This document shows positions 7,423 to 15,319 of a DNA stretch of 64,000 nucleotides, in pieces. Numbering within the stretch: position 1 is the stretch's first letter; every line of letters starts with the position of its first letter. The notes below the pieces were generated by a model. The model saw only the letters and a program-made list of their open reading frames with translations, was not told where the DNA came from and made no database searches. This stretch comes from Novosphingobium sp. SG751A. Lineage in GTDB: Bacteria > Pseudomonadota > Alphaproteobacteria > Sphingomonadales > Sphingomonadaceae. The stretch covers positions 124,001 through 188,000 of the forward strand of contig NZ_JABGCB010000008.1 in assembly GCF_013149295.1 (NCBI RefSeq), read 5' to 3'. Position numbers and translations under genes: made by a program.

Positions 7423-8886
7423 ATGGCTACCAGCACGCCCGAACAGCCGGACACATTCAAAACCGCCGATGCCGCCAAAGCGCAGGGCGCCGGCCGAAAG
7501 CAGCCCAATGCGGCCGCCGCGCAGGACCCGGCCGAAGGACCCCGGCCCGACAAGGAAGAGGGGCACGCAGTTGGCGCCAAAGCCGCGTCTGTATCCGGTC
7601 AGGGGCAATCCGGCGACGAGGCAAAAAGGAAGGCGCAGCCTCAAGCGGGCGGACCTCAGGCGGGCGAAAATGTCAGCGCGTTGTTGATGGCCGACCACCG
7701 GGCCGTCGAAAAACTCTTCAATCAATATGAAGATGCCGATGAACAGCGCCGATCAGACATCATCGAACGCGTATCGCAGGCGCTGATTATCCACACGATC
7801 CTCGAAGAGGAGATCTTCTATCCCGCCTGCCGCGAGCATTTTTCCGAGGAAGACACGCTCGATGATGCTCAGGTCGAGCATGACAGCGTCAAGATCCTGA
7901 TCGGCGATCTGATGCACGGGCGGTCGAATGATCCCTATCGCGACGCCAAATTCCGCGTGCTGGCCGAACAGGTGCGGCACCATGTCTGCGAAGAAGAGCA
8001 AGCGGGCGGAATTTTCCAGAAGGCGCAGGCCTGCGGCATCGACACGCCCGAATTGGCCAGACGAATGACCGCAAGACGCAGCCAGCTTGAAAGTGCCGGG
8101 CCGCTTGCCGCCACCCCGCCGATATCCCTCGGCCGCGTTGCCCTGCGACGCTCTCGCCGGGATGAAACGCGCCAGTTTGGGCGCGATGAAGAAGAACGGG
8201 GCCAATCCCATTATAGGAAGGAGAAGGAAATGGCTAGTTATCAGCAATATCGTGATCGCGATGACCGTGGTCGCTTTGTCAGCCAGGATGGCGATGATCA
8301 TCGCTCGTCGCGCAGGGGCAATGACCGTCCGCGCGATGAGGAAGGACGCTTTGTCAGCCGCAGCCGCATGTCGGGGCGGGATGACAATGATGATCGCGAT
8401 TACGGCCGCCGGAGCGAACAGCGCTACGGCCGCGATGATGATCGTCAATACAGCGGTCGGGGTCGCGGTCATGGCGGCTGGTTCGGCGATTCCGAAGGTC
8501 ATTCGGAAGCATCGCGCCGGGGTTGGGAAAATTCCGATCATGGGCGCAGCGGATGGTATGGTGATTCCGAAGGCCATTCCGACGCGTCCCGGCGGGGCTG
8601 GGAAAATCCCGATCACGGCCGCAGCGGATGGTACGGCGACCCCGAAGGCCATTCCGAGGCATCGCGTCGTGGCTGGGACGAGCGAGGCTCATCGCGCCGT
8701 CAGGACTATGACGATGATCGCGATAACGCTCGCTCGCGCGATCATGATGAACGCGGTTATTCCTCGCGCAGCTCGTCACGCGGATCGCGCGATGATGATC
8801 GGCAGGGCGGACGGCATCAGGGATGGTCGGGCGATCCGCGCGGTCACTCCGAAGCGGCGCGGAGCGGCTGGGAAAATCGTCGCTGA
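7423..8886 (+). CDS. hemerythrin-domain protein fused in frame to a GW-repeat stress protein
   Basis: The 487-codon frame starts at ATG 7423 after AAGAGGAGAG. Residues 1-80 are low-complexity Ala/Pro/Gln/Lys. Residues 83-215 are a hemerythrin/HHE domain with His and Glu ligands in LLMADHRAVEKLF, IIHTILEEEIFYP, AQVEHDSVK and VRHHVCEEEQ. A basic linker (about 225-268) follows. From residue 270 it becomes an Arg/Asp/Gly-rich protein with DxxGRFVS motifs and four GW(F/Y/S)GD-EGHSEASRRGW repeats, as in KGG-type stress proteins. A strong internal ribosome site and ATG 8230 precede that half, so these are probably two genes joined by loss of the first stop. Confidence 0.8.
   Translation: MATSTPEQPDTFKTADAAKAQGAGRKQPNAAAAQDPAEGPRPDKEEGHAVGAKAASVSGQGQSGDEAKRKAQPQAGGPQAGENVSALLMADHRAVEKLFNQYEDADEQRRSDIIERVSQALIIHTILEEEIFYPACREHFSEEDTLDDAQVEHDSVKILIGDLMHGRSNDPYRDAKFRVLAEQVRHHVCEEEQAGGIFQKAQACGIDTPELARRMTARRSQLESAGPLAATPPISLGRVALRRSRRDETRQFGRDEEERGQSHYRKEKEMASYQQYRDRDDRGRFVSQDGDDHRSSRRGNDRPRDEEGRFVSRSRMSGRDDNDDRDYGRRSEQRYGRDDDRQYSGRGRGHGGWFGDSEGHSEASRRGWENSDHGRSGWYGDSEGHSDASRRGWENPDHGRSGWYGDPEGHSEASRRGWDERGSSRRQDYDDDRDNARSRDHDERGYSSRSSSRGSRDDDRQGGRHQGWSGDPRGHSEAARSGWENRR
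8214..8232 (+). promoter_or_regulatory. internal ribosome site and start codon inside the fusion
   Basis: AGGAAGGAGAAGGAA precedes ATG 8230 with ideal spacing. Translation from it yields a 218-residue protein beginning MASYQQYRDRDDRGRFVS, ending at 8886, which is a normal stand-alone GW-repeat protein. This argues for a separate second gene or second product. Confidence 0.65.
8476..8688 (+). repeat. 75-bp tandem coding repeat (GW-repeat)
   Basis: Three tandem units start at 8476, 8551 and 8626. Each encodes about 25 residues of the form GW(F/Y)GD(S/P)EGHSEASRRGWEN-DHGRS. A fourth diverged unit (GWSGDPRGHSEAARSGW) begins at 8821, close to the stop. Confidence 0.85.
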
Positions 8887-8906
8887 TATGGCGGCGATCA
8901 TCAATC

Positions 8907-8935
8907 GGGCCGGTTCCTTTGGGAGCCGGCCCTTT
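8907..8935 (+). terminator. probable intrinsic terminator
   Basis: GGGCCGGTTCC (8907-8917) pairs with GGAGCCGGCCC (8922-8932), with one G-T wobble and a 4-nt loop, followed by TTT. It lies 20 bp after the stop of the GW-repeat protein. Confidence 0.6.
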
Positions 8936-9062
8936 GCCGCCAAGTGATCGGAGGAGGATGGGCGATATGTCGAAAAGGGCAGGGCAAACAGACAGGCCGG
9001 AGCGCATCTCGGTTCCCGGCGCAATCCGCGATCAGGGAACGATCCGCGTCCGGCCCCTGCTA

Positions 9063-9302
9063 TCAATATTTGGCGGTGGCGTCGCTGGCCGGAAAGCTCT
9101 CGTCGGAGGCCTGATCGACCTTGTCCCAATCGTCATGCTGCGAACGCATGGCCTCGGGTCCGGCGTTTCTGACCTGCACGAAATTTTCGGGTGCTTCCTC
9201 GCCCGGTGCGAAAGCGGCCGGGGCGGTTTGCGAATAGGGCATCAGCCAGCGGTAAAGGGCATAGGCGCCTACCATTGCCAAAGCACTGTTCAACCATCGC
9301 AT
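9063..9302 (-). CDS. small membrane protein with DESFPASD tail motif
   Basis: A 79-residue protein from ATG 9302, preceded by AAAAGGAGATGCTGTC. One N-terminal membrane segment (LNSALAMVGAYALYRWLM) is followed by a soluble acidic tail that ends VDQASDESFPASDATAKY. The D-x-ASDESFPASD motif recurs at the end of many short proteins of unknown function in Proteobacteria. It is a single gene facing back towards the GW-repeat terminator. The frame remains open to 9416, but the ribosome site fixes the shorter start. Confidence 0.75.
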   Translation of the reverse strand: MRWLNSALAMVGAYALYRWLMPYSQTAPAAFAPGEEAPENFVQVRNAGPEAMRSQHDDWDKVDQASDESFPASDATAKY

Positions 9303-9481
9303 GACAGCATCTCCTTTTCGATTGTTCCGGTTTGTCACCATAGGAAAGCGTTGCGGCACGGCGAGGTTCGATGCGCGGCGCCATTCATGTCCCGGATAAT
9401 GCACGGCCTGCCTCATGGCGCACGCGCAAGCCTTGGTGCAGGCGCGGCCGCTTCAACGCGGGCGCTGAAAGGAGAAAGATC

Positions 9482-9628
9482 ATGAAAGAGGATGGTGAAC
9501 GGATTGTTCTGGAAACCAACAAGGCGCGTGCCGGATCAACCCCGCATCTGGTTCGCTACATATTGGTGGTCAGCATGGCGCTGGCCATTGTCGGCATGGG
9601 GCTGATCTGGTGGATCGGCCATGGCTGA
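9482..9628 (+). CDS. single-span membrane microprotein
   Basis: A 48-residue protein from ATG 9482, directly after GAAAGGAGAAAGATC. It has a hydrophilic N-terminal half and one strongly hydrophobic segment (ILVVSMALAIVGMGLIWWIG) near the end. I do not recognise a family. A hairpin plus T-run (9645-9694) closes the transcript, which supports a real short gene. Confidence 0.6.
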   Translation: MKEDGERIVLETNKARAGSTPHLVRYILVVSMALAIVGMGLIWWIGHG

Positions 9629-9644
9629 GCCAGGCCGATGCATC

Positions 9645-9694
9645 CGCAATATGGATCCGTTGCGGAGCCATATTGCGCGCCGCCGAAGTTTTTT
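9645..9694 (+). terminator. probable intrinsic terminator
   Basis: CGCAATATGG (9645-9654) is an exact inverted repeat of CCATATTGCG (9668-9677), followed after 11 nt by six T (9689-9694). The stem is perfect, but the T-run is further away than usual. Confidence 0.5.
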
Positions 9695-9773
9695 GTCACC
9701 GCGTTTCCGGGCTTTGACGGAACATATCCGCTGCTGGTCCATTTAGATTCCAGGTTGGGAAGAGGCATTCGTG

Positions 9774-12101
9774 ATGGGCGACCAAAATTCCGGCAATCCA
9801 CTGTTGGGCGAACAGACCGCCAGCCACGAAGTGGTGCCCTTCCTCCTGCGCCATTCGCTTGGCGCCAGGCGTTTGCGCGTGGCGCTTGTGGGCACTTACG
9901 CCCCGCGCAGTTGTGGCATTGCCACTTTTTCCGCAGATGTGCGCGAACAGTTGATCCGGCATGCCGGGGGAATGGATATTGATGTCTATGCGCTCGACGG
10001 GCCGGATTCCGGGCTGGTCTATGCGCAGGATGTCCATGTCATCGGCGCCCAGAATCGAGAGGATTATCTGCGTGCGGCCCGCGCCATCAATGACAGTTGC
10101 GCCGATGTGGTGTGGATTCAGCATGAATTCGGCATTTTCGGCGGCGCTGACGGGGCGCTGATTGCCGAACTGGTCGACCGGCTCGCTGCCCCGGTTCTGA
10201 TCACATTTCATACCGTGCTGGCCAAACCTTCGGCGGGCCAGCGCGCTGTGATGGAGCATCTGCTCAGCCGCTGTTCGCGTGTCATGGTGATGTCGCAACA
10301 GGGGCGGCAATTGCTGATGTCGACCTATCGCGCGCCGGGCGGGATTATTGAGGTGATTGAGCATGGCGCGCCCGACCGCCCCTTCCGCACCGCGCAAAAG
10401 GCCAAGCATCGCATGGGGCTGGCGGGTAAGAAAGTTCTGACCACCTTTGGCCTGCTGGGGCCGGGCAAGGGGCTGGAGACCGCCATTGCCGCCATGCCCG
10501 CCATCCTGCGCGAGCATCCCGACACGGTCTATCGCATCGTGGGCGCCACCCATCCCGTGCTGGTTGCGCGCGATGGCGAGAGCTATCGACAGGGGCTGAT
10601 GGCACAGGCAGAGGCTTTGGGCGTTTCCCATGCCATTTTATGGAACAATCGCTTTCTGGCGATCGAGGATCTGCTCGAACAGCTCGAATGCTGCGACATC
10701 TACCTCAGCCCCTATCCCGGTCTGGACCAATCGACATCCGGCACGCTCAGCTATGCCGTGGCGTTAGGCAAGGCGGTCGTTTCGACCCCCTATGTTCATG
10801 CACGCGAATTGCTGGCAGACGGTGTGGGGTGCCTGATCGAACCCAATGCGCCCGATGCGATTGCTGAGGCGGTCAATGACCTGCTCTCCAGCCCGCAGCG
10901 CCTGCTGGAATTGCAGCGCCGGGCCTATGAACGCGGGCGGCGCACCACATGGCCCCATTTCGCACGGGCCAGCGCGCATCTTGTCCGCAATACATTGGCC
11001 GCGCGTCCGCAACGGGTTGAACCGGCCGTGGTGCCCGAACTGGCGGCCGTATGGAACATGAGCGACGGCACCGGCATGTTGCAGCATGCCGTTGGCCCGG
11101 TGCCCGACCGCCGCCATGGCTATTGCACCGATGACAATGCCCGCGCGTTGATGTTGATGAATGTGGCCAAGGGCATCACGGAGGCCGAGCGGATGCGGTG
11201 GAGCGGCATCTATGGCGCCTTCCTTTTCCATGCGTGGAACCCGGATGCGGGGCGCTTTCGCAATTTCATGCGCTTTGACCGGCAATGGTGCGAAGAGGTG
11301 GGATCCCAGGATTCCAACGGACGCGCTTTATGGGCTTTGGGTCATACCGTCGAACATAGCCCGATCCGGGAATTGCGGAACTGGGCCGGGCGGATGGTTG
11401 ACGATGTTCTGCCTGGTCTCAATGATCTTGATGCGCCGCGCGCGCTTGCCTTTGGTGCGCTGGGCTGCTGCGCGCTGCTGCGCGGCGGGTGGCAGAGCGC
11501 GCAGGCCAACGAGCGGATCGCGCTTGCCTGCGAGACTTTGGCGCGCCTTGTCACGATGCACCGGCGTCCCGACTGGCTGTGGTTCGAACAAGGGCTGGCT
11601 TACGACAATCCGCGTCTGTCTCAGGCGCTGATCGAGGGCGGCGGGATGCTGGGGCGGCCGGAGTGGGTCGATGCTGGCATGGAAACGCTGGCATGGATCA
11701 TGGATTGCCAGACTTCGGCGCAGGGCTTCTTTCGCCCGGTCGGATCGGAAAGTTTCGATCAACGAGGCCTTTGGAAACCGTTCGATCAGCAACCGCTTGA
11801 AGCGCAGGCGGCCGTCGAGGCGGCGCGCGCGGCTTGGATGGCGTCGGGTGACGAGGCCTGGATCCGTCAGGCGCATCAGGCTTATCAATGGTTCTTTGGC
11901 GCCAATGACCGCGGGGTGGCGGTGGCCGATATCGCCAGCGGGCGCTGTTGCGACGGCGTAACGCCGCGCGGACGCAATGAAAACAGCGGCGCGGAGTCCA
12001 TCCTTGCGTTTCATCTGAGCCATTACGCACTTGCCGCAATGAACCGGGAAGCAAGGCCTTATGCGAAAGCTGGAACCGATCTTGGAAACTCTACCGGATA
12101 G
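9774..12101 (+). CDS. GT4 glycosyltransferase with C-terminal (alpha/alpha)6-like domain
   Basis: A two-part protein of about 775 residues. Residues 30-405 are a GT-B glycosyltransferase of family 4 type: N-terminal VALVGTYAPRSCGIATFSAD, acceptor-side HEFGIFGG, C-terminal TTFGLLGPGKGLETAI and the nucleotide-sugar region YPGLDQSTSGTLSYAVALGK. From about 430 a helical domain begins (GMLQHAVGPVPDRRHGYCTD), resembling the toroid seen next to GH130 enzymes. GTG 9771 and ATG 9774 are adjacent; AAGAGG precedes. The stop overlaps the GH130 gene by 41 bp. The pair probably makes and remodels a mannose-type glycan; sugar and acceptor cannot be read from the sequence. Confidence 0.82.
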   Translation: MGDQNSGNPLLGEQTASHEVVPFLLRHSLGARRLRVALVGTYAPRSCGIATFSADVREQLIRHAGGMDIDVYALDGPDSGLVYAQDVHVIGAQNREDYLRAARAINDSCADVVWIQHEFGIFGGADGALIAELVDRLAAPVLITFHTVLAKPSAGQRAVMEHLLSRCSRVMVMSQQGRQLLMSTYRAPGGIIEVIEHGAPDRPFRTAQKAKHRMGLAGKKVLTTFGLLGPGKGLETAIAAMPAILREHPDTVYRIVGATHPVLVARDGESYRQGLMAQAEALGVSHAILWNNRFLAIEDLLEQLECCDIYLSPYPGLDQSTSGTLSYAVALGKAVVSTPYVHARELLADGVGCLIEPNAPDAIAEAVNDLLSSPQRLLELQRRAYERGRRTTWPHFARASAHLVRNTLAARPQRVEPAVVPELAAVWNMSDGTGMLQHAVGPVPDRRHGYCTDDNARALMLMNVAKGITEAERMRWSGIYGAFLFHAWNPDAGRFRNFMRFDRQWCEEVGSQDSNGRALWALGHTVEHSPIRELRNWAGRMVDDVLPGLNDLDAPRALAFGALGCCALLRGGWQSAQANERIALACETLARLVTMHRRPDWLWFEQGLAYDNPRLSQALIEGGGMLGRPEWVDAGMETLAWIMDCQTSAQGFFRPVGSESFDQRGLWKPFDQQPLEAQAAVEAARAAWMASGDEAWIRQAHQAYQWFFGANDRGVAVADIASGRCCDGVTPRGRNENSGAESILAFHLSHYALAAMNREARPYAKAGTDLGNSTG

Positions 12102-13401
12102 TCTCGCCCGCAGTCCGCTGCGCATACTTGAACAGAGACTGCATGCCGACCCTTCGCGGGTGGTGCTGCGCCCTTTCCATCTGGGGTGGCAGGCAACCAA
12201 CGCGCCCGAAGGCCGCGCACTCCGACTTGTTTGCGATGTCATGGGCCTGAGCGAGGAGCAGGTGGCCCATGAATATGATGTGGTGATCCGTGATTTCGGC
12301 AATCGCCATTGGCAGACAGAGCATTTGTTCGAGGCGCGTTATCGTGAGGTGGCCGAGAGTCTGCATCTGGATGGGCATGACCTTTCGGATGCGCGGCGTC
12401 GGCTTATCGGGGCCTTTTTCTGCCATGAATATACTTATGCGGCGGCGGCTTTGATGAACCCGTCCATCGTGCCCAGCCCCAACCAGTCGGGTATGGAGGA
12501 TGGCGCCTTGCGCTTCATCCTGTCGCTGCGCGCGGTGGGCGAGGGGCACATCAGTTCGATCGCCTTTCGCGAAGGCATCATCGAGCCGGACGGGCGTTTT
12601 CTGTTGTGGCCTGAATCCGCCTTCGCCACCAGCGTCCAGCGGACCGACACCTGCGCCCGCAACGATGCCAATTGCACCGTCACCGTCCAGTGCCACCCGG
12701 AAAGTACGCTGTCGAACACGGTGATCTTTCCCATCACCGAGCAGCAGGCCAATGGTCTGGAGGATCTCCGGCTTGTGCGTATGGACCATGGCGATGGCGA
12801 TTTCGAATGGCTGGGCACCTATACTGCCTATTCGGGCCGTTCGATCCGGTCGGAATTGCTGCGCACGCGTGATTTCCGCCAGTTTCAGTTGACGCCCATT
12901 CAGGGGCGCGCCGGGCGAAACAAGGGTATGGCGCTGTTTCCGGAAAAGGTCGGCGGGCAATATTGCATGATCGGCCGACAGGACGGCAAGAACCTTTACC
13001 TGTTGCGCTCGAACTGGCTGGACACGTGGGATGATGAGGGCACCCTGTTGATGGAGCCCCGATTTCCTTGGGAATTCATCCAGATCGGCAATTGCGGCAG
13101 CCCAATCCTGACGCCGGAAGGCTGGCTGGTCATCACGCATGGGGTCGGGGCGATGCGCAAATACGCGCTGGGCTGCTGTCTGCTGGACCGGGATGATCCC
13201 AGCAAGGTGATCGCCCGTTCGTCCGAACCCATTCTGACGGCGGAAAATGCCGACCGGGCGGGCTATGTGCCCAATGTGGTGTACAGTTGCGGCGGGATGC
13301 TGACCGGGGGTGATCAATTGCTGTTGCCCTATGGCATTTCCGATATCGCGGTCGGTTTTGCTTTGGGCTCATTGAGCGACATCATGGCAATCATGTCCTG
13401 A
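12061..13401 (+). CDS. GH130-family glycosidase/phosphorylase
   Basis: A 446-residue five-bladed beta-propeller enzyme. Family features are NPSIVPSPNQSG near 140, GLEDLRLVRM near 238, RNKGMALFPEKVGGQY near 285 and GNCGSPILTPEGWLVITHGVG near 345. GH130 enzymes phosphorolyse or hydrolyse beta-mannosides. The two basic residues that bind phosphate cannot be confirmed by eye, so phosphorylase versus hydrolase is open. The N-terminal 110 residues are an extra helical region. Its start lies inside the 3' end of the GT4 gene, so the two are coupled. Confidence 0.85.
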   Translation: MRKLEPILETLPDSLARSPLRILEQRLHADPSRVVLRPFHLGWQATNAPEGRALRLVCDVMGLSEEQVAHEYDVVIRDFGNRHWQTEHLFEARYREVAESLHLDGHDLSDARRRLIGAFFCHEYTYAAAALMNPSIVPSPNQSGMEDGALRFILSLRAVGEGHISSIAFREGIIEPDGRFLLWPESAFATSVQRTDTCARNDANCTVTVQCHPESTLSNTVIFPITEQQANGLEDLRLVRMDHGDGDFEWLGTYTAYSGRSIRSELLRTRDFRQFQLTPIQGRAGRNKGMALFPEKVGGQYCMIGRQDGKNLYLLRSNWLDTWDDEGTLLMEPRFPWEFIQIGNCGSPILTPEGWLVITHGVGAMRKYALGCCLLDRDDPSKVIARSSEPILTAENADRAGYVPNVVYSCGGMLTGGDQLLLPYGISDIAVGFALGSLSDIMAIMS

Positions 13402-13410
13402 GACACGGAC

Positions 13411-13437
13411 GCCCTCGCCCCGGCAAGGGGCGAGGGC
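13411..13437. terminator. bidirectional hairpin between convergent genes
   Basis: GCCCTCGCCCC (13411-13421) and GGGGCGAGGGC (13427-13437) form a perfect 11-bp stem with a 5-nt loop, midway between the GH130 stop and the stop of the convergent gene. There is no T-run, so termination is inferred from strength and position. Confidence 0.6.
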
Positions 13438-13443
13438 GCAAAT

Positions 13444-14457
13444 TCAGATCACCTGCACCTCGACGAGGGTCTGATTGAGAAGACCATGCGCAATCTCGCC
13501 AAAGGTGACGGGCCCGGCGCAACTGCCAAGAGCCTTGCCCTCCAGTTCGCCATACAGGAAATTGAGGATGCAGTTGCAGGACCACGCGACACTTTCGCGC
13601 GGCCCGCTTTCAAACCGTTTGCGAAATTCGGCGGCATAGTCGCTGACCGGCCGGGCAAAGCCATATTCGACATCGGGGAATACCGGCGCATAAAGCTCGA
13701 CATTGTTGCCATGCACAGAGCGGAGCGACACGTTGGTATGCGCGCCCGCATATCCCCCGACCATGGGCAGGCGCCCATGCCCCATCCCCCTTGAGCGGAT
13801 ATAGTCGGCAAAGGGCAGACGGACGCCGTCGACCACGACATGACTGGGCGAGAAACTGACATCGTCGAAATGGAAAGTCTGCCCGCCATCGCGCTCGAAC
13901 AGATTGATCATGTTGATGACCGGCGTAAAATCCTCGGGCAATTGGATATGCAGGACCACGGCGCGGTCGGTATAGCTTCTGCCGGTGATACCGTCGAAGA
14001 CCTGCGCCTGCGCGCCTTGGTCATTAAGATCGAAACCGGCGATCCACCCGATGGCAGGCCGCAGATAGGCCTGAGGATAGCTCCCCGCCTCTTGGGCGAA
14101 GCGTTTATGGCATGACGAATGGAACGGGATGATGGTCAGGGCAAAGCCGTTATGGGGCGCTTCTGCGGTGATTTGTTGCAGATTGTCCTGATCATACCGG
14201 TTTACTCGAACCGTTCCCAGATGCGAAAAATCGGTGACAAAGAGCTGATCGGCGCCAATGATGCATCCGCCGCTTTCGGTCATCAGATAGGGGGTGGTCC
14301 CCCCGATCCAGCAACCGCGCGGCAGGCCGGCCAGGGCTTCTGCCCGGCCGGCTATGGCAAGGGGCGCGCCCGCCTCGATCAGCGCCGCTGCGGCTGAAAC
14401 CGACATCAGCCCGTTGATTCGCTGTCCTGTAGAAATTGCAGAGGGAGAATATTTCAT
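13444..14457 (-). CDS. FIST-like hypothetical protein
   Basis: A 337-residue soluble protein with ATG 14457 and AAAGGGG upstream. It has no signal peptide. The N-terminus (residues 15-60, LIEAGAPLAIAGRAEALAGL then GCWIGGTTPYL) and the C-terminal stretch (SVAWSCNCILNFLYGELEG, then GPVTFGEIAHGLLNQTLVEV) resemble the two halves of FIST domains, in particular the Cys of the sCxxR-like site and the closing GE-x8-NQT motif. FIST proteins are proposed small-ligand sensors, often beside kinases, but no kinase is next door. The assignment is from pattern similarity only. It may belong to a named DUF that I cannot place. Confidence 0.55.
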   Translation of the reverse strand: MKYSPSAISTGQRINGLMSVSAAAALIEAGAPLAIAGRAEALAGLPRGCWIGGTTPYLMTESGGCIIGADQLFVTDFSHLGTVRVNRYDQDNLQQITAEAPHNGFALTIIPFHSSCHKRFAQEAGSYPQAYLRPAIGWIAGFDLNDQGAQAQVFDGITGRSYTDRAVVLHIQLPEDFTPVINMINLFERDGGQTFHFDDVSFSPSHVVVDGVRLPFADYIRSRGMGHGRLPMVGGYAGAHTNVSLRSVHGNNVELYAPVFPDVEYGFARPVSDYAAEFRKRFESGPRESVAWSCNCILNFLYGELEGKALGSCAGPVTFGEIAHGLLNQTLVEVQVI

Positions 14458-14645
14458 CGAAGCGGCCCCTTTCTTGCGGCGCGACCGGGTCCACGTGCGA
14501 TGAGGCGGTCAACGACACAGATCGGCACAGCGATAAAGCAAAAATCTTCGATCATTTTCTGTGAGGGTCTAAGCTGAAGCCCTTAGCTTCTGACCGGCGG
14601 CATTTGCATTATGGCTTTTTATTGAAAAGGCCGGATGACAACCCC

Positions 14646-14708
14646 GCTCCCGCTCCCGCTCCCGCTCCCGCTCCCGCTCCCGCTCCCGCTCCCGCTCCCG
14701 CTCCCGCT
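14646..14708. repeat. hexanucleotide microsatellite (GCTCCC)n
   Basis: Eleven consecutive copies of GCTCCC, the last incomplete, with no interruptions. It reads as Pro-Ala or Glu-Arg dipeptides in open frames, but no frame has a credible start or family. It lies between the FIST-like gene and the CsbD gene. Confidence 0.9.
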
Positions 14709-14720
14709 GCTTTGCGTGGT

Positions 14721-14865
14721 CCTGCTGTTTGGGGGGTGATCGCGTGGATCGGAGCCTATGGCGAGCCCGAAAGTGTGAGGGGTCGGCCGGTGGGGACTGG
14801 ACCAACATGATCCGTCTCTGTCTCCGGGCGGGCCGTTATGGCCCGGTCCACGCGATCATCAGCAG
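14721..14865. other. structured non-coding stretch with nested inverted repeats
   Basis: TGATCGCGTGGA (14737-14748) is exactly complementary to TCCACGCGATCA (14847-14858), flanked by CTGCTG/CAGCAG. Inside are CGGAG/CTCCG and the short hairpin GGGCC-GTTAT-GGCCC. The roughly 490 bp from 14520 to 15013 hold no gene that I can support, so this could be a structured RNA or a small mobile repeat. Confidence 0.4.
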
Positions 14866-14985
14866 AAGGGGTGAACCATCGCGATGTTCCGCGCGGCGTG
14901 ACGAAACGGTGCATTTAGCCGCCGAGACGTTGAACGAAGGCACGGTTCTATCCGAAAATCCCGTTTCGCCCGCAGGTTAAAGCAA

Positions 14986-15010
14986 AAGGGGGCCGGATGA
15001 CGACCCCCTT
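14986..15010 (-). terminator. intrinsic terminator of the CsbD gene
   Basis: Read on the minus strand: AAGGGGG, an 11-nt loop, CCCCCTT, then TTGC. It starts four bases after the csbD-like stop codon. Confidence 0.65.
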
Positions 15011-15013
15011 GCT

Positions 15014-15190
15014 TTACGGCTTCAACTTGCTTTCAAGGCGGGCCTTGGCCTTTTCAGCGTCGCCCTTGGCTTCCTGAATGTCTCCCTCGGCCTCAATGTC
15101 GGGGCGGTCGATGGCCCTGCCGATCGCCTGCTTGGTCTTGCCGATGGTTTCATCCATGAAACCCTTGGCGCGGTCCTTGATCTCACCCAT
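15014..15190 (-). CDS. CsbD-family stress protein
   Basis: A 58-residue hydrophilic protein from ATG 15190, preceded by AAAAAGGAGTTATGCC. It shows the CsbD pattern: MGEIKDRAKGFMDETIGKTK, then AEGDIQEAKGDAEKAK. CsbD proteins are small, disordered, highly induced stress proteins whose molecular role is unknown. A GTTCC box lies upstream at 15245, but no matching -10 is present, so a stress promoter here is not convincing. Confidence 0.92.
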   Translation of the reverse strand: MGEIKDRAKGFMDETIGKTKQAIGRAIDRPDIEAEGDIQEAKGDAEKAKARLESKLKP

Positions 15191-15319
15191 GGCATAACTC
15201 CTTTTTCCATGTTGATAGGATCGAAAGCGGGGATGTGCGGGCATGTTCCTTGCGCCATGATCGGTCGCTCTGCGGTTGCGGGGAAGCGCCCATGGCGCGC
15301 GGCGAGTGGATCCTGCGAA

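Noticed and set aside
14640..14710. CRISPR-like array
   Set aside because: A 6-bp unit without spacers is a microsatellite; no cas genes or other spaced repeats were seen in the window.
14604..14810. Short plus-strand protein with a Pro-Ala repeat over the microsatellite
   Set aside because: The repeat reads open in several frames; there is no ribosome site, family or conserved flank.
15240..15250. GTTCC box upstream of the CsbD gene as a stress promoter
   Set aside because: The expected -10 position reads GCTT/CTTT rather than CGTT, so the match is not good enough.
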